A stretch of 64,000 nucleotides of DNA, taken from positions 41,958-105,957 of the forward strand of contig CAJPQT010000003.1 of the NCBI GenBank assembly GCA_905372865.1, written 5' to 3'. The stretch comes from an uncultured Centipeda sp. GTDB taxonomy: Bacteria; Bacillota; Negativicutes; Selenomonadales; Selenomonadaceae. Below are positions 24,737 through 33,529 of this stretch, piece after piece. Each line of letters begins with the position of its first letter. The stretch's first letter is position 1. The position numbers and the translations under genes were made by a program. The notes beneath the pieces were generated by a model, which worked only from the letters and a program-made list of their open reading frames with translations, made no database searches and had not been told where the DNA came from.

Positions 24737-25567
24737 TTACACTCGTTTTTCCCGCATCTTGGGATCGAGCAGGTCACGCAGCTGATCGCCAAACATATTG
24801 AACACCATCATGACGGCGACCATCACCGCGCTCGGTGCGAGTGCCGCCCACGGTGCCTGTTGGAGATACTTCTGCCCCTCGCTGATCATCGCGCCCCACT
24901 CCGCTGCGGGGATTTGAACCCCAATGCCGAGGTAGGACAGCCCCGCGAGCCCCATCATCATAGAGCTGACGTGGAGCACAGCGGTGACAACGAGCGGTCC
25001 CGCGATGTTCGGCAGGATGTGTTCGAACAGGATGCTCGTGTCGGTGCAGCCCGAGAGCCGCGCCGCCTGTATGTATGTCTCCTCCCGCGCCGCGATGGCC
25101 GCGCTGCGTGCAATGCGTGCGTACTGCGTCCACGTCGTTACGATGAGTGCAAGTATGGCGTTGACGAGCCCGCCGCCGAGCACACCCGCGACCGCAATGG
25201 CAAGGACGATGTCGGGGAATGCCTGAAAGATGTCTGTCACGCGCATCAGCATGGCATCCATTCGCCCGCGGTAGTAGCCCGATAGCAGCCCGATGAGACT
25301 GCCAAGCGATCCTGCAATGAGAATGATGAAGAGCGCAGCAAAGATGGACGTTTTCCCGCCCGCGAGGATGCGTGAGAGAATGTCCCTGCCGTAGTTGTCC
25401 GTGCCGAGGAGATGCTCCGCCGACGGCGGCTTTAGGATCAGCTGCGGATCCGTTGCATACGGATCGTATGGGGCAAGCTGTCCAGAGAAAAGGCTCACAA
25501 GAAGAATAAATGCCGCGAGGAATGTGAGTACGCGAAAGAGCGGCGGTGTTTGCAGAAAGAAGTTCAT
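24737..25567 (-). CDS. ABC transporter permease (DppC/NikC type)
   Basis: 276 residues with an N-terminal OppC-type extension, one helix, then the permease domain. PEDPYATDPQ-like text is seen as APYDPYATDP, followed by HLLGTDNYGRDILSRIL, a hallmark of this subfamily. The EAA loop is around RSAAIAAREETYIQAARLSG. The ATG at 25567 is five bases after the stop of the upstream permease; a longer frame beginning at 25621 would overlap that gene and lacks a ribosome site. It forms the membrane pore with the DppB-like partner. Confidence 0.9.
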   Translation of the reverse strand: MNFFLQTPPLFRVLTFLAAFILLVSLFSGQLAPYDPYATDPQLILKPPSAEHLLGTDNYGRDILSRILAGGKTSIFAALFIILIAGSLGSLIGLLSGYYRGRMDAMLMRVTDIFQAFPDIVLAIAVAGVLGGGLVNAILALIVTTWTQYARIARSAAIAAREETYIQAARLSGCTDTSILFEHILPNIAGPLVVTAVLHVSSMMMGLAGLSYLGIGVQIPAAEWGAMISEGQKYLQQAPWAALAPSAVMVAVMMVFNMFGDQLRDLLDPKMREKRV

Positions 25568-25571
25568 CGTT

Positions 25572-26504
25572 TTACAGATCCTTGATTTTGGGGTTGAAAT
25601 AGCGGTAGGAGAGGTCGGCAAGGAGATTTACCAGGAAAAACGCGAGTGCCATCCAGACGACAACCGCCTGTATGACGGGATAGTCGCGATTTCCGATTGC
25701 CCCCATGATGAGGCTGCCGATGCCCGGCCAGTTAAAGATCGTCTCGATAATCACCGTGCCGCCGAGCAGTGAACCGACAGAGATGCCCGTGAGCGTGATG
25801 ACAATGACCATGATGTTCTTTAGGACGTTGCGGAACAGGATCGTGCGCTCCGTGATGCCGCGCGCCCGAAGCCCGATGACATAGTCCTTTGCCAGTTCGT
25901 CGAGTGCTGCCGCGCGAATCTGCCGGATGTAGCGCGAGGACATGACGAGCGCAAGCGTCAGCGCAGGCAATACCATGCCGATCGGCTTTGTCGTCGCGAG
26001 TACCGGAATCCATCCGAGCCGATAGGAAAAGATAAACATGAGGACAATCCCGATGATAAAGCCGGGCGTTGCATTCAGGACGAATGTGAGAAAGCGAACG
26101 ACATAGTCCATGCGGCTGTTGCGGCACGCGGCGATGGCGATGCCGAGCGGCAGGGAGATGAGGAGTGTGAGCCCCATCGCCGTACCTGCCATACGGAGCG
26201 TATAGGGGAGTGCCTTCCAAAACGTCGCAGCGACAGGCAGATCGGTGATGTAGGATTTGCCCATATCGCCTTGGAGGAAGTGGATGAGCCAGTGTCCGTA
26301 CTGCACGAGAAAGGGCTGATCGAGCCCCATCTCCGCACGCATCCGCTCCACGAGCTGCGGATCGGCGGCAATGCCGCCCGCTGAGAGACGAATGCCGACG
26401 GGATCGCCGGGGACGATGTAGATGAGTCCGAAGGAAAGCAGGGTGATGCCGAAAAAGACGGGGATGAATTGCAGACACCGCCCGAGGATGGTCTTGTACG
26501 TCAT
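25572..26504 (-). CDS. ABC transporter permease (DppB/NikB type), first gene of the operon
   Basis: 310 residues, six predicted helices. It has FFGITLLSFGLIYIVPGDPV near the N-terminus, LGLDQPFLVQYGHWL as the typical OppB-type periplasmic loop (seen as MGLDQPFLVQYG), and an EAA-type loop RAAALDELAKDYVIGLRARG. The minus-strand gene order is permease B, permease C, binding protein, fused ATPase, a complete importer. The upstream TATAAT-like box overlaps the ribosome site, so the true promoter position is unclear. Confidence 0.9.
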   Translation of the reverse strand: MTYKTILGRCLQFIPVFFGITLLSFGLIYIVPGDPVGIRLSAGGIAADPQLVERMRAEMGLDQPFLVQYGHWLIHFLQGDMGKSYITDLPVAATFWKALPYTLRMAGTAMGLTLLISLPLGIAIAACRNSRMDYVVRFLTFVLNATPGFIIGIVLMFIFSYRLGWIPVLATTKPIGMVLPALTLALVMSSRYIRQIRAAALDELAKDYVIGLRARGITERTILFRNVLKNIMVIVITLTGISVGSLLGGTVIIETIFNWPGIGSLIMGAIGNRDYPVIQAVVVWMALAFFLVNLLADLSYRYFNPKIKDL

Positions 26505-26662
26505 AGATGCTCCATTATATTGTAGGTTTTTGAAGTGGACAATTGTTTTTTTATTAGTTATCTGTCAGACAATGATTTTTAGTATATCCCCCATGGAAGA
26601 AGATTGTCAACCGAAGCGTAAAGATATGAATATATGTGAATTTATCGGCGTTTTTCAAGTAT

Positions 26663-26692
26663 TTGACACACGTTGCCCCTTTTGTCTATAAT
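26663..26692 (+). promoter_or_regulatory. Strong sigma-70 promoter of serA
   Basis: Consensus TTGACA (26663-26668) and TATAAT (26687-26692) with an 18-base spacer. The leader to the ATG is about 50 bases, with a small GC hairpin and a GGAGGG ribosome site. The 170 bases before this, back to the minus-strand permease, are AT-rich and show no gene. Confidence 0.85.
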
Positions 26693-26748
26693 GAAGCTTA
26701 CACGGTGGAAATGAACTGCGGTGCTGTGCCGCATGGGAGGGCTTACGG

Positions 26749-28344
26749 ATGAAGATTTTGGCTGCGGATGGGATTTCGCCCGAGGGGATCGGGCTGCTGG
26801 CGGAGTATGAGGTCGATGTGCGAGACAAGATTGCGCATGAGGAACTCGTGGAGATCATCAGTGACTACGATGCGCTCATGGTGCGCTCCGCGTCGAAGGT
26901 GTCGGCGGATGTGCTCGCGCGCGCCGATAAACTCAAGATCATCGGACGTGCAGGTGTCGGCGTGGACAACATCGACGTAAAGGCAGCGACGGAGCGCGGG
27001 ATCATTGTCATCAACTCGCCGGGCGGCAATACAATCGCCGCGACGGAGCACACGATGGCAATGATGCTCTCACTCGCACGCAAGATTCCCGCAGCGGATG
27101 CGACGATGCACGCAGGTGCGTGGGATCGCAAGTCGTTCGTCGGTGTGGAGCTGCGCGGCAAGACGCTCGGCGTCATTGGCATGGGGCGCATCGGCAGCGG
27201 CGTTGCAAAGCGTGCACTTGCCTTTGATATGAACATCATTGCGTATGATCCGTACATCAATGAGGAACGTGCAAAGGCACTCGGCGTGACTGTAGGGACG
27301 CTCGACGATATCTTTGCGGCGGCGGACTTTATCACGGTACATATGCCGCTCACGAAGGAGACGCGCGGTATGATCTCGATGCCGGAGCTGCGTAAGATGA
27401 AGAAGGGCGTGCGTCTCGTCAACTGTGCGCGCGGCGGCATTATCAACGAAAGTGATTTAGCGGCGGCGGTCAAGGATGGGATCGTCGCGGGGGCGGCGAT
27501 CGACGTGTTCGAGAGCGAGCCGCTCGCGGAGGATCATCCGCTGCGCGGCGTTCCGGGCGTTGTGCTCACGCCGCACCTCGGCGCATCCACCGTGGAGGCA
27601 CAGATCGGCGTGTCCGTCGACGTGGCAGAGGGCATTCGTGCGGCTCTGCGCGGCGAACCCGTGACGGCGGCGGTCAACATGGCTCCTGTATCGAAGGAGG
27701 TCATGCGCGTCATTCGTCCCTACATCACACTCGCGGAGCAGCTCGGCTGCACCGTTTGCTCCCTCGCCGAAGGGCCGATCTCCCATGTGGAGGTCGTCTA
27801 CAATGGCGAGATTACCGAGGTCAACACGAGTTTCCTTACGACGGCACTCCTCAAGGGGATGCTCAATCCGATCCTTGAGAGCGAGATCAATTATGTCAAC
27901 GCGCCGAGTGTTGCGAAGTCGCGCGGCATCAAGGTGACGGAGATCAAGGAAAAGGAAACCTCACACTATTCGACGCTCATCACCGTGCGTGTCACGACGG
28001 CGGCGGGGACAGCAGAAGCGGGCACGGCAGAGGTGCAGGGCACGCTCTTCGGTACGGAGGGGCGCATTGTACGGATCAACGGCTTCCGTGTGGACATCGA
28101 CCCGCACGCACGTCTCCTCATCTGCCCGCACATCAACCGCCCCGGTGTCATCGGCACGGTCGGCTCTATCATGGGCGAGGCGGGGATCAATATCTCGTCC
28201 ATGCAGGTCGGCAAGTCGAAGCGCGAGGGCATGAGCATTATGGCACTCACGATTGACCACGACATCCCCGATGATACGCTTGCGCGTGTGCTTGCGATCG
28301 ACGGCATCTTCGATGCAAAGCTTGTCAACTTTGAGACGATATAA
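26749..28344 (+). CDS. serA: D-3-phosphoglycerate dehydrogenase
   Basis: 531 residues, the long three-part form. The substrate and NAD domains carry GRAGVGVDNID, the Rossmann loop LGVIGMGRIGSGVAKRA, the catalytic arginine in LVNCARGGIINE, and the catalytic His in TPHLGASTVEAQ. An intervening ASB domain and a C-terminal ACT domain (LLICPHINRPGVIGTVGSIM) follow, typical of serine-responsive enzymes. It catalyses the first step of serine synthesis from 3-phosphoglycerate. It is transcribed alone from a strong promoter. I see no clear terminator after it, only a short dispersed repeat. Confidence 0.95.
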   Translation: MKILAADGISPEGIGLLAEYEVDVRDKIAHEELVEIISDYDALMVRSASKVSADVLARADKLKIIGRAGVGVDNIDVKAATERGIIVINSPGGNTIAATEHTMAMMLSLARKIPAADATMHAGAWDRKSFVGVELRGKTLGVIGMGRIGSGVAKRALAFDMNIIAYDPYINEERAKALGVTVGTLDDIFAAADFITVHMPLTKETRGMISMPELRKMKKGVRLVNCARGGIINESDLAAAVKDGIVAGAAIDVFESEPLAEDHPLRGVPGVVLTPHLGASTVEAQIGVSVDVAEGIRAALRGEPVTAAVNMAPVSKEVMRVIRPYITLAEQLGCTVCSLAEGPISHVEVVYNGEITEVNTSFLTTALLKGMLNPILESEINYVNAPSVAKSRGIKVTEIKEKETSHYSTLITVRVTTAAGTAEAGTAEVQGTLFGTEGRIVRINGFRVDIDPHARLLICPHINRPGVIGTVGSIMGEAGINISSMQVGKSKREGMSIMALTIDHDIPDDTLARVLAIDGIFDAKLVNFETI

Positions 28345-28365
28345 CACGAGATCCCTGTGCAGGCT

Positions 28366-28401
28366 CCACGCGATCACTTGTGTAACGAGGCGTTTGCGTG
28401 G
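28366..28401 (+). repeat. Short dispersed hairpin repeat, copy B
   Basis: CCACGCGATCACTTGTGTAA followed by CGAGGCGTTTGCGTGG. The ends CCACGC and GCGTGG pair. It lies 22 bases after serA. Confidence 0.65.
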
Positions 28402-28515
28402 GGCTCACATTATATTGCAGAGATCGTCGAAAATATTTCAGCCTATTTCCATAATCGTCCGCTATGATATAGTCAAAAGGACAAAGTATCGATTGAAATA
28501 AGGAGGCAATTGCCT

Positions 28516-29385
28516 ATGAATTCAATTAAAACAACAATGCTGATGGCACTTCTGATGGCACTCATGGTTGCTCTTGGCGGCATCTTCGCCGGGCATACAG
28601 GCATGACTGTCATGCTGATCATTGCACTCGGCATGAACTTTTTCTCATACTGGTTCTCCGACCGCATGGTGCTCAGCATGTATAACGCGCAGGAGGTCGA
28701 CCGACAGAGTGCGCCCGAGCTCTACGGACTCGTGGAGAAACTCGCAGGACGTGCAGAGCTTCCGATGCCGCGCGTTTACATCATCAACGAGGATGCACCG
28801 AACGCATTCGCAACGGGACGCAACCCGTCGAATGCAGCGGTTGCGGTCACGACGGGACTAATGCGTGCGCTCGACTACAATGAGATCTCGGGCGTGCTCG
28901 GACATGAGCTCGCGCACGTCAAGCACCGTGACATCCTCATCTCGACGATTGCGGCGACGATGGCGACCGTCATCTCCTACGCCGCGAGCATCGCCCAGTG
29001 GGCGGCGATCTTCGGCGGCGGTCGTTCGAGCGATGATGACCGCGGCGGCATTATCGGGCTCATCGCAACGGCGATCATCGCGCCGATTGCGGCGGCACTC
29101 ATCCAGATGGCGATCTCGCGCTCGCGCGAGTACAGTGCGGACGAGGGAGGCGCAGAGATCTGCGGCAATCCGAACTACCTCGCATCGGCACTTGAGAAGA
29201 TCGAGTACTACGCCGTGCACGGCGCACCGCTGCCCGAGGCAACGCCCGCCACGGCGCATATGTGCATCATCAACCCGCTGACGGGACGTGACATCTCGTT
29301 CAAGAGCCTGTTCTCAACGCATCCAGATACACAGGAGCGCATCGCGCGTCTGCGCGAGCAAGCGCAGCGCATGCACATCCGCTGA
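28516..29385 (+). CDS. htpX: Membrane metalloprotease HtpX
   Basis: 289 residues, normal HtpX length. Two N-terminal helices (ALLMALMVALGGIFAG and the following MTVMLIIALGMNFF) precede the M48 peptidase core. The zinc motif is GVLGHELAHVKHRD, with the third ligand in SREYSADEGGAEI. Two further hydrophobic segments lie between. It degrades misfolded inner-membrane proteins with the active site facing the cytoplasm. AGGAGG sets the ATG at 28516. Its neighbours are unrelated and a terminator follows about 145 bases on. Confidence 0.95.
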   Translation: MNSIKTTMLMALLMALMVALGGIFAGHTGMTVMLIIALGMNFFSYWFSDRMVLSMYNAQEVDRQSAPELYGLVEKLAGRAELPMPRVYIINEDAPNAFATGRNPSNAAVAVTTGLMRALDYNEISGVLGHELAHVKHRDILISTIAATMATVISYAASIAQWAAIFGGGRSSDDDRGGIIGLIATAIIAPIAAALIQMAISRSREYSADEGGAEICGNPNYLASALEKIEYYAVHGAPLPEATPATAHMCIINPLTGRDISFKSLFSTHPDTQERIARLREQAQRMHIR

Positions 29386-29530
29386 GATTCGATTTCATAT
29401 TTCTGCTTGCAGTGAAGTGGAAACGGACATCACGTTCATTCTGCATACATGGCAGTCGCCTACGCCGGTCTCCCACATTGGAGGAGGAGTGGGTATAACG
29501 ACAGTCCATATTATATTCTGATGAAATAAG

Positions 29531-29558
29531 GATCCGCGCTAATTCGGCGCGGATCTTT
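29531..29558 (+). terminator. Terminator downstream of htpX
   Basis: GATCCGCGC pairs perfectly with GCGCGGATC around a seven-base loop, then a short T run. The 145 bases between the htpX stop and this site show no gene. Confidence 0.75.
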
Positions 29559-29592
29559 GTGCGATAGAATATAATAGAGGAGTGATAGATAG

Positions 29593-30225
29593 GTGATTCC
29601 ATCAAAGATTCGATTCCCGGTTGTTTTCATCGGGATTTTTGTCGCAGCAAGTCTTGCGGCTCTTTATGTCGGGACGTTCGGGCGTATGGAGCGGGCAGAT
29701 GCAGCGGAAAGCATCAAACTGTATTGCGATGCCTTTGTGCGGCAGGATGAGGCGGCGCAGAAGAAGCTCATTTCCTACGGAGCACCGACCGAGTCGTTTA
29801 ATATGAAAATGGCATTCGCAAATGCCCTGCAGACGGCGGGCGCAATGCTCTCCCCTGAGGAGGCATCTGAGATTGGCGATGCCTACATGGAGTCTCTGCG
29901 GACGGCGACGGTGGAGACGGCGGTGACGGAGCAGAACCAAGGGCACGCGATGGTCGAGGTGACGGTGACGCGGTTCAATATACATGCGGCACGGGAGAAG
30001 GCCTCCTCCCTTCTGCGTGAGCGGATGAAGCTCGACGGGAGCCCGGAGGAGCTGCGTAGGACGGCGGTTGAAGCGACAGCGGAAGCATATCGTGAACTCG
30101 AGCCGATTGGGACGGTGACCTTCTACGTTCCTGTGCGCTATAATGAGGAGACGCGCATTTGGGATCCTGCCGACCCGATGCAGTTCGGCTTTGACCTGTC
30201 AAAGCAGACGATGGGGGTGGAGTAA
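29593..30225 (+). CDS. Uncharacterised membrane-anchored protein
   Basis: 210 residues from a GTG start with GAGGAG nine bases upstream. One N-terminal helix (VVFIGIFVAASLAALYVGTF) anchors a soluble extracytoplasmic domain with no cysteines. The domain begins ESIKLYCDAFVRQDEAAQKKL, a pattern of repeated DUF4878/DUF5105-like NTF2-type domains in which small soluble repeats follow an anchor; this comparison is tentative. It is immediately followed by a methyltransferase gene with no gap, so the two are co-transcribed. Confidence 0.65.
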   Translation: MIPSKIRFPVVFIGIFVAASLAALYVGTFGRMERADAAESIKLYCDAFVRQDEAAQKKLISYGAPTESFNMKMAFANALQTAGAMLSPEEASEIGDAYMESLRTATVETAVTEQNQGHAMVEVTVTRFNIHAAREKASSLLRERMKLDGSPEELRRTAVEATAEAYRELEPIGTVTFYVPVRYNEETRIWDPADPMQFGFDLSKQTMGVE

Positions 30226-30876
30226 ATGGCAGAGGCAGACTGGCAGAAGCGCGATCGGGAGACGGCGGAGGGGAATCCGCGCCGTCCCGAGGGAGAGGCA
30301 GGGCGTGCGATGCTTGCACGCATGAATGAAAGCCATGCGAAGCTTGTGGCGTGGGGACTTGTACATATTGACTTTGATCCACATGACACGGTGCTCGATA
30401 TCGGCTGCGGCGGCGGCAATACGCTCGCGCGCATGGCACAGCGTGTGACCGAGGGACATCTCGTCGGCATTGACTACGCCGAGACCTCGGTGGAGGCTTC
30501 GCGCGCGTTCAACGCAGGGCTCATCGAGGCGGGCCGCATGGAGATCCTACACGGCTCGGTGGAACATCTCCCGTTTGCGGATGGACATTTTGATGCGGTG
30601 GTGACGGTGGAGAGCTTTTACTTCTGGCCTTCGCCGGAGGAAAGTCTAAAGGAAGTCGCACGCGTCATACGACGGGGCGGCACGTTCCTTCTGCTCGCCG
30701 AAATCTACGGACGGGATGATCTGCCGGAGGGCATCCGCGCGAAGGTCGCAGAATATTCGCTGACAAATCCGACCCCCGAGGAGTTCGAGCGCCTCTTCCG
30801 TGCGGCGGGCTTCTCCGATGTTACGATGGCCTTTAAGGATGGAGAGTGCTGGATCGCCGTGCGCGGCGTGCGCTAG
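30226..30876 (+). CDS. SAM-dependent methyltransferase (UbiE/Methyltransf_11 type)
   Basis: 216 residues. Class I methyltransferase motifs are clear: VLDIGCGGGNTLARMA as the SAM loop, GIDYAETSVEASRAF with the acidic residue of motif II, and LPFADGHFDAVVTVESFYFWP as motif IV. A 50-residue N-terminal part precedes the fold. The substrate is unknown. The start codon follows the stop of the previous gene directly. A strong terminator closes the pair. Confidence 0.8.
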   Translation: MAEADWQKRDRETAEGNPRRPEGEAGRAMLARMNESHAKLVAWGLVHIDFDPHDTVLDIGCGGGNTLARMAQRVTEGHLVGIDYAETSVEASRAFNAGLIEAGRMEILHGSVEHLPFADGHFDAVVTVESFYFWPSPEESLKEVARVIRRGGTFLLLAEIYGRDDLPEGIRAKVAEYSLTNPTPEEFERLFRAAGFSDVTMAFKDGECWIAVRGVR

Positions 30877-30877
30877 C

Positions 30878-30926
30878 AAAAAAAGTTGTTGTACGAGGTC
30901 GTTTGATCTCATACAACAACTTTTTT
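30878..30926. terminator. Bidirectional terminator
   Basis: A7-GTTGTTGT pairs with ACAACAAC-T6 around a loop of about 20 bases. It serves the methyltransferase gene and the ATP-grasp gene arriving from the minus strand. Confidence 0.85.
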
Positions 30927-30933
30927 CATGCAT

Positions 30934-32127
30934 TCATCCCTGCTGTTCCTGCACAAAGCGGATGAACTCGTCGGTCTCCGACTGTCCGTCCAGCTTTGCC
31001 GTATACATGTGGTTGCCCATCTGCGGCCACATCATCTCGGGCATGCGCTCGCACATGACGATTTTGCCCGCATATCGCGCGAGAATGTCCTCGTGCGTAT
31101 GCACGTAGCGGTGGAAGTCGCGCCGGCTCGCGTACGCACAGTAACAGTGTTCGTTGCGGTCGGGGAGGAGGCGGCGGTTCGCCGTGATCATGTCTGCCCA
31201 GATTTCGTAGACATCGGTGGAGTGTGCAAAGTTCATCATGTCGGTGGTGTAGCCGCCCGCCGGGCGCATATTGACCTCGAGCCCAACAAAGTCCCCAACA
31301 TTGCCGAGCCACGGCTTCGCCTTTGTGAGGCGGAAGAACTCAAGGTGGACAAAGCGGCTGTGTACATGGAATGCCTTGAGCGTGGCGCGTCCTGCCTTCT
31401 TGAGCGCGTCGGGAACGGTATCTGTCGTGTAATAGGAGAGGTCGAGCTGATAGAGGACGATGTCCATGACGGACGGCGGCCAGACGGTCATGGATTCAAA
31501 GATGGGGTTCGCGTCCGCATCGACGATGGCATCATAGGAGCAGATATCGCCCGTGACGAACTCTTCCATGACGTAGGGAACAGTTGGCTTTGAGGCGTAG
31601 AAATGGCGCAGCTCATCCGCGTTTTCGATGCGGTAGGTATCCGTTGCGCCGACCCCCGTGTCGGGCTTGACGATGACGGGATAGCCGACCTCCGCAAGAA
31701 ACTCCTCAGCGGCGGCGAGCGTCGTGACTTTCGTGAGACGTGCGGTGGGAATGCCTGCCTTTTTGTAAAAGGGCTTCATCGCAGACTTATTTTTGATGTG
31801 ATCCATATCGCCTGTCTGCCAGCCTGTGCGGATGTTGAAGTCCGTGCGCAGGTGCGCATCGCTCTGAAGCCAGTACTCGTTGTTGGACTCGAGCCAGTCA
31901 ATGCGCCCATATTTGAAGGTAAAGAATGCGACGGCACGCAGCATCTGATCGTAGTCGGCGAGTGAGGGGACGAAGTAGTATTCGGTCAGCGACTCGCGCA
32001 CCTCATGCGGAAGTTGGTCGTAGGGGGTGTCGCCAATGCCGAGGACGTTGACCCCCTTTTTCTTGAGGCGGTCACAGAAGTTCCAGTAGACGCGCGGGAA
32101 CTGCGGAGATACAAAGATAAAGTTCAT
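30934..32127 (-). CDS. ATP-grasp carboxylate-amine ligase-like protein
   Basis: 397 residues. The N-terminal pre-ATP-grasp domain begins MNFIFVSPQFPRVYWNFC. Then comes the ATP-grasp core with YPVIVKPDTGVGATDTY (the lysine that binds ATP), VMEEFVTGDICSYDAIV, and the metal-binding GLEVNMRPAGGYTTDMMN. It should couple a carboxylate to an amine or thiol using ATP. Substrates are unknown. It lies 14 bases downstream of an esterase-fold gene under a shared promoter, so the pair probably works on a related metabolite or peptide. Confidence 0.75.
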   Translation of the reverse strand: MNFIFVSPQFPRVYWNFCDRLKKKGVNVLGIGDTPYDQLPHEVRESLTEYYFVPSLADYDQMLRAVAFFTFKYGRIDWLESNNEYWLQSDAHLRTDFNIRTGWQTGDMDHIKNKSAMKPFYKKAGIPTARLTKVTTLAAAEEFLAEVGYPVIVKPDTGVGATDTYRIENADELRHFYASKPTVPYVMEEFVTGDICSYDAIVDADANPIFESMTVWPPSVMDIVLYQLDLSYYTTDTVPDALKKAGRATLKAFHVHSRFVHLEFFRLTKAKPWLGNVGDFVGLEVNMRPAGGYTTDMMNFAHSTDVYEIWADMITANRRLLPDRNEHCYCAYASRRDFHRYVHTHEDILARYAGKIVMCERMPEMMWPQMGNHMYTAKLDGQSETDEFIRFVQEQQG

Positions 32128-32140
32128 ACGCTCACCTCAT

Positions 32141-32896
32141 TTATGCCTGTTCACGCAGGACAAAAGGGAGGAAATAGACGAACTGTTTCTTCCACCAGTC
32201 CCAGTCATGATCGACGTCGTAGCCCCAGAAATCGATCCATGCGCGGATGTCCTTGCCGTAGAGGAGGTCGCCCATGAGCGCCGTGGTGCGGCGGCCCTCC
32301 TCCTCCCAGCGTCCCTGCCCGACGCACAGGACAATGCGCCGCTGATTGTACAGGTCGATATAGGGATGATCCGTTGGCATATGCGCGAGAAAGTCGAGCG
32401 GTGAGTTGTCGTAGAGCGTCTCGTTCATCCAGCCGTCGGTGAAGAACTTCGCGTCATAGACGCCGGAGAGCGCGAGTACACCGTCAAAGAGGTCGGGACG
32501 GCGGAAGAAGACAATCGCGGCATGCAGTCCGCCGAGGCTGCACCCAGCGGCGATCGGCAGACGACCGCTCTGATTCTCTTTGTGCAGGAAGGGGAGTACC
32601 TCGTCGATGATGTAGCCGTAGTATGCCTCCTGCCGCCGCGCGCGCCATTCTTTGTCCCCCCAGATGTTCGACCACGTCTCCGTGTCGACGGTGTCCACGC
32701 AGAAGAGCTGGATACGGCCGCGTGCAAGATCCTCTGCGACGGCATCAATCATGCCGAAGTTCTCGAAGTTGTCGCTCATCGCGTCCTGTGTCGGGAAGAC
32801 AAGGATGGGAACACCGCTTGCCTTTCCATAGATGCGTATATTCATGACACGGTCGAGACGTGTGCTGTGCCAGTTGATCTCTGTGCAGTTCGTCAT
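32141..32896 (-). CDS. Alpha/beta-hydrolase of the Esterase D / Fes-like family
   Basis: 251 residues. The nucleophile motif is AAGCSLGGLHAA (GxSxG with Ser near residue 118). A C-terminal DVDHDWDWWKKQ offers the catalytic histidine, and VLCVGQGRWEEEGR is the loop before the acid. This fits the 'putative esterase' group that includes acyl-glucose and enterochelin esterases. GGAGG lies five bases before the ATG at 32896, so the in-frame ATG at 32908, which overlaps the GGAGG itself, is not used. No signal peptide: cytoplasmic. It is the first gene of a two-gene operon with the ATP-grasp protein. Confidence 0.75.
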   Translation of the reverse strand: MTNCTEINWHSTRLDRVMNIRIYGKASGVPILVFPTQDAMSDNFENFGMIDAVAEDLARGRIQLFCVDTVDTETWSNIWGDKEWRARRQEAYYGYIIDEVLPFLHKENQSGRLPIAAGCSLGGLHAAIVFFRRPDLFDGVLALSGVYDAKFFTDGWMNETLYDNSPLDFLAHMPTDHPYIDLYNQRRIVLCVGQGRWEEEGRRTTALMGDLLYGKDIRAWIDFWGYDVDHDWDWWKKQFVYFLPFVLREQA

Positions 32897-32926
32897 AAAA
32901 TCCTCCATATTTCTTTGGATAGTTAC

Positions 32927-32955
32927 ACTTTAACGAATCCGCAGTGCTTTGTCAA
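32927..32955 (-). promoter_or_regulatory. Promoter of the esterase/ATP-grasp operon
   Basis: On the minus strand TTGACA (32955-32950), 17-base spacer, TAAAGT (32932-32927), about 30 bases before the esterase ATG. Confidence 0.6.
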
Positions 32956-32974
32956 ACGGAATGACGATGCGGCG

Positions 32975-33355
32975 TTATGCTCCCTTTTGGATGGTGGGAA
33001 CGCGAATGAAGAGAAAGATGAGGTGGATTGTCCACACGGCGGCGAGGAGGATGCGTGCCGGAAGGAAATCGGTGAAGAAGAAGGACAGCCCCATGATTGC
33101 CGTTACGGGCAGCAGGATGCGCAGTTTTTTCACAAGTGTCATGCCGTGTCTGCTGCTTTCCATGAGTTGCATGGTCTCGCGGTGGATCCGCGTCGTCCGC
33201 AGCCAGCGCTCGAGGCGGTGCGAGCCGCGCGTAAAGCAGAACGCGGCAAGCAGGACGAATGGGACGGTTGGCAGCACGGGGAGAAATATGCCGAGGATGC
33301 CAAGCCCGAGACTGACGAAGCCCAGCGTCACAAAGAAAAATTTTTTCAGGAGCAT
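32975..33355 (-). CDS. DUF454 (YbaN-like) small membrane protein
   Basis: 126 residues. The N-terminal FVTLGFVSLGLGILGIFLPVLPTVPF is the DUF454/YbaN signature, followed by CFTRGSHRLERWL and two C-terminal helices. It is a predicted inner-membrane protein of unknown function. In some species it is linked to heme or stress regulons, which nothing here supports or denies. AGAGGAAA precedes the ATG. It is divergent from ftsE, so the 170-base gap between them carries both promoters. Confidence 0.85.
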   Translation of the reverse strand: MLLKKFFFVTLGFVSLGLGILGIFLPVLPTVPFVLLAAFCFTRGSHRLERWLRTTRIHRETMQLMESSRHGMTLVKKLRILLPVTAIMGLSFFFTDFLPARILLAAVWTIHLIFLFIRVPTIQKGA

Positions 33356-33431
33356 CGTTGATTTCCTCTAGAATAAGAATCATTTACCGAAAAGAGAATA
33401 GCATGTGCAGAGAAAAATGGCAATGCAATGT

Positions 33432-33460
33432 TTTGTAGTTTTTTTAATTTGTGCTATAAT
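33432..33460 (+). promoter_or_regulatory. Probable promoter of the ftsEX operon
   Basis: TATAAT at 33455-33460 with a weak TTTGTA 17 bases upstream, about 70 bases before ftsE, in a T-rich stretch. Confidence 0.5.
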
Positions 33461-33529
33461 GGAAAGCGGTTTTTCAGAGGATCCCGTTTTGTATGGGGCC
33501 TTCTCGTTGGAGAGGAATGAGACGAGTAT

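Noticed and set aside
26505..26560. TATAAT with an upstream TTGTCC (spacer 17) on the minus strand before the DppB-like gene.
   Set aside because: The -10 touches the ribosome site, so transcription would start at the ATG. It may be chance in AT-rich DNA; I did not call it as the promoter.
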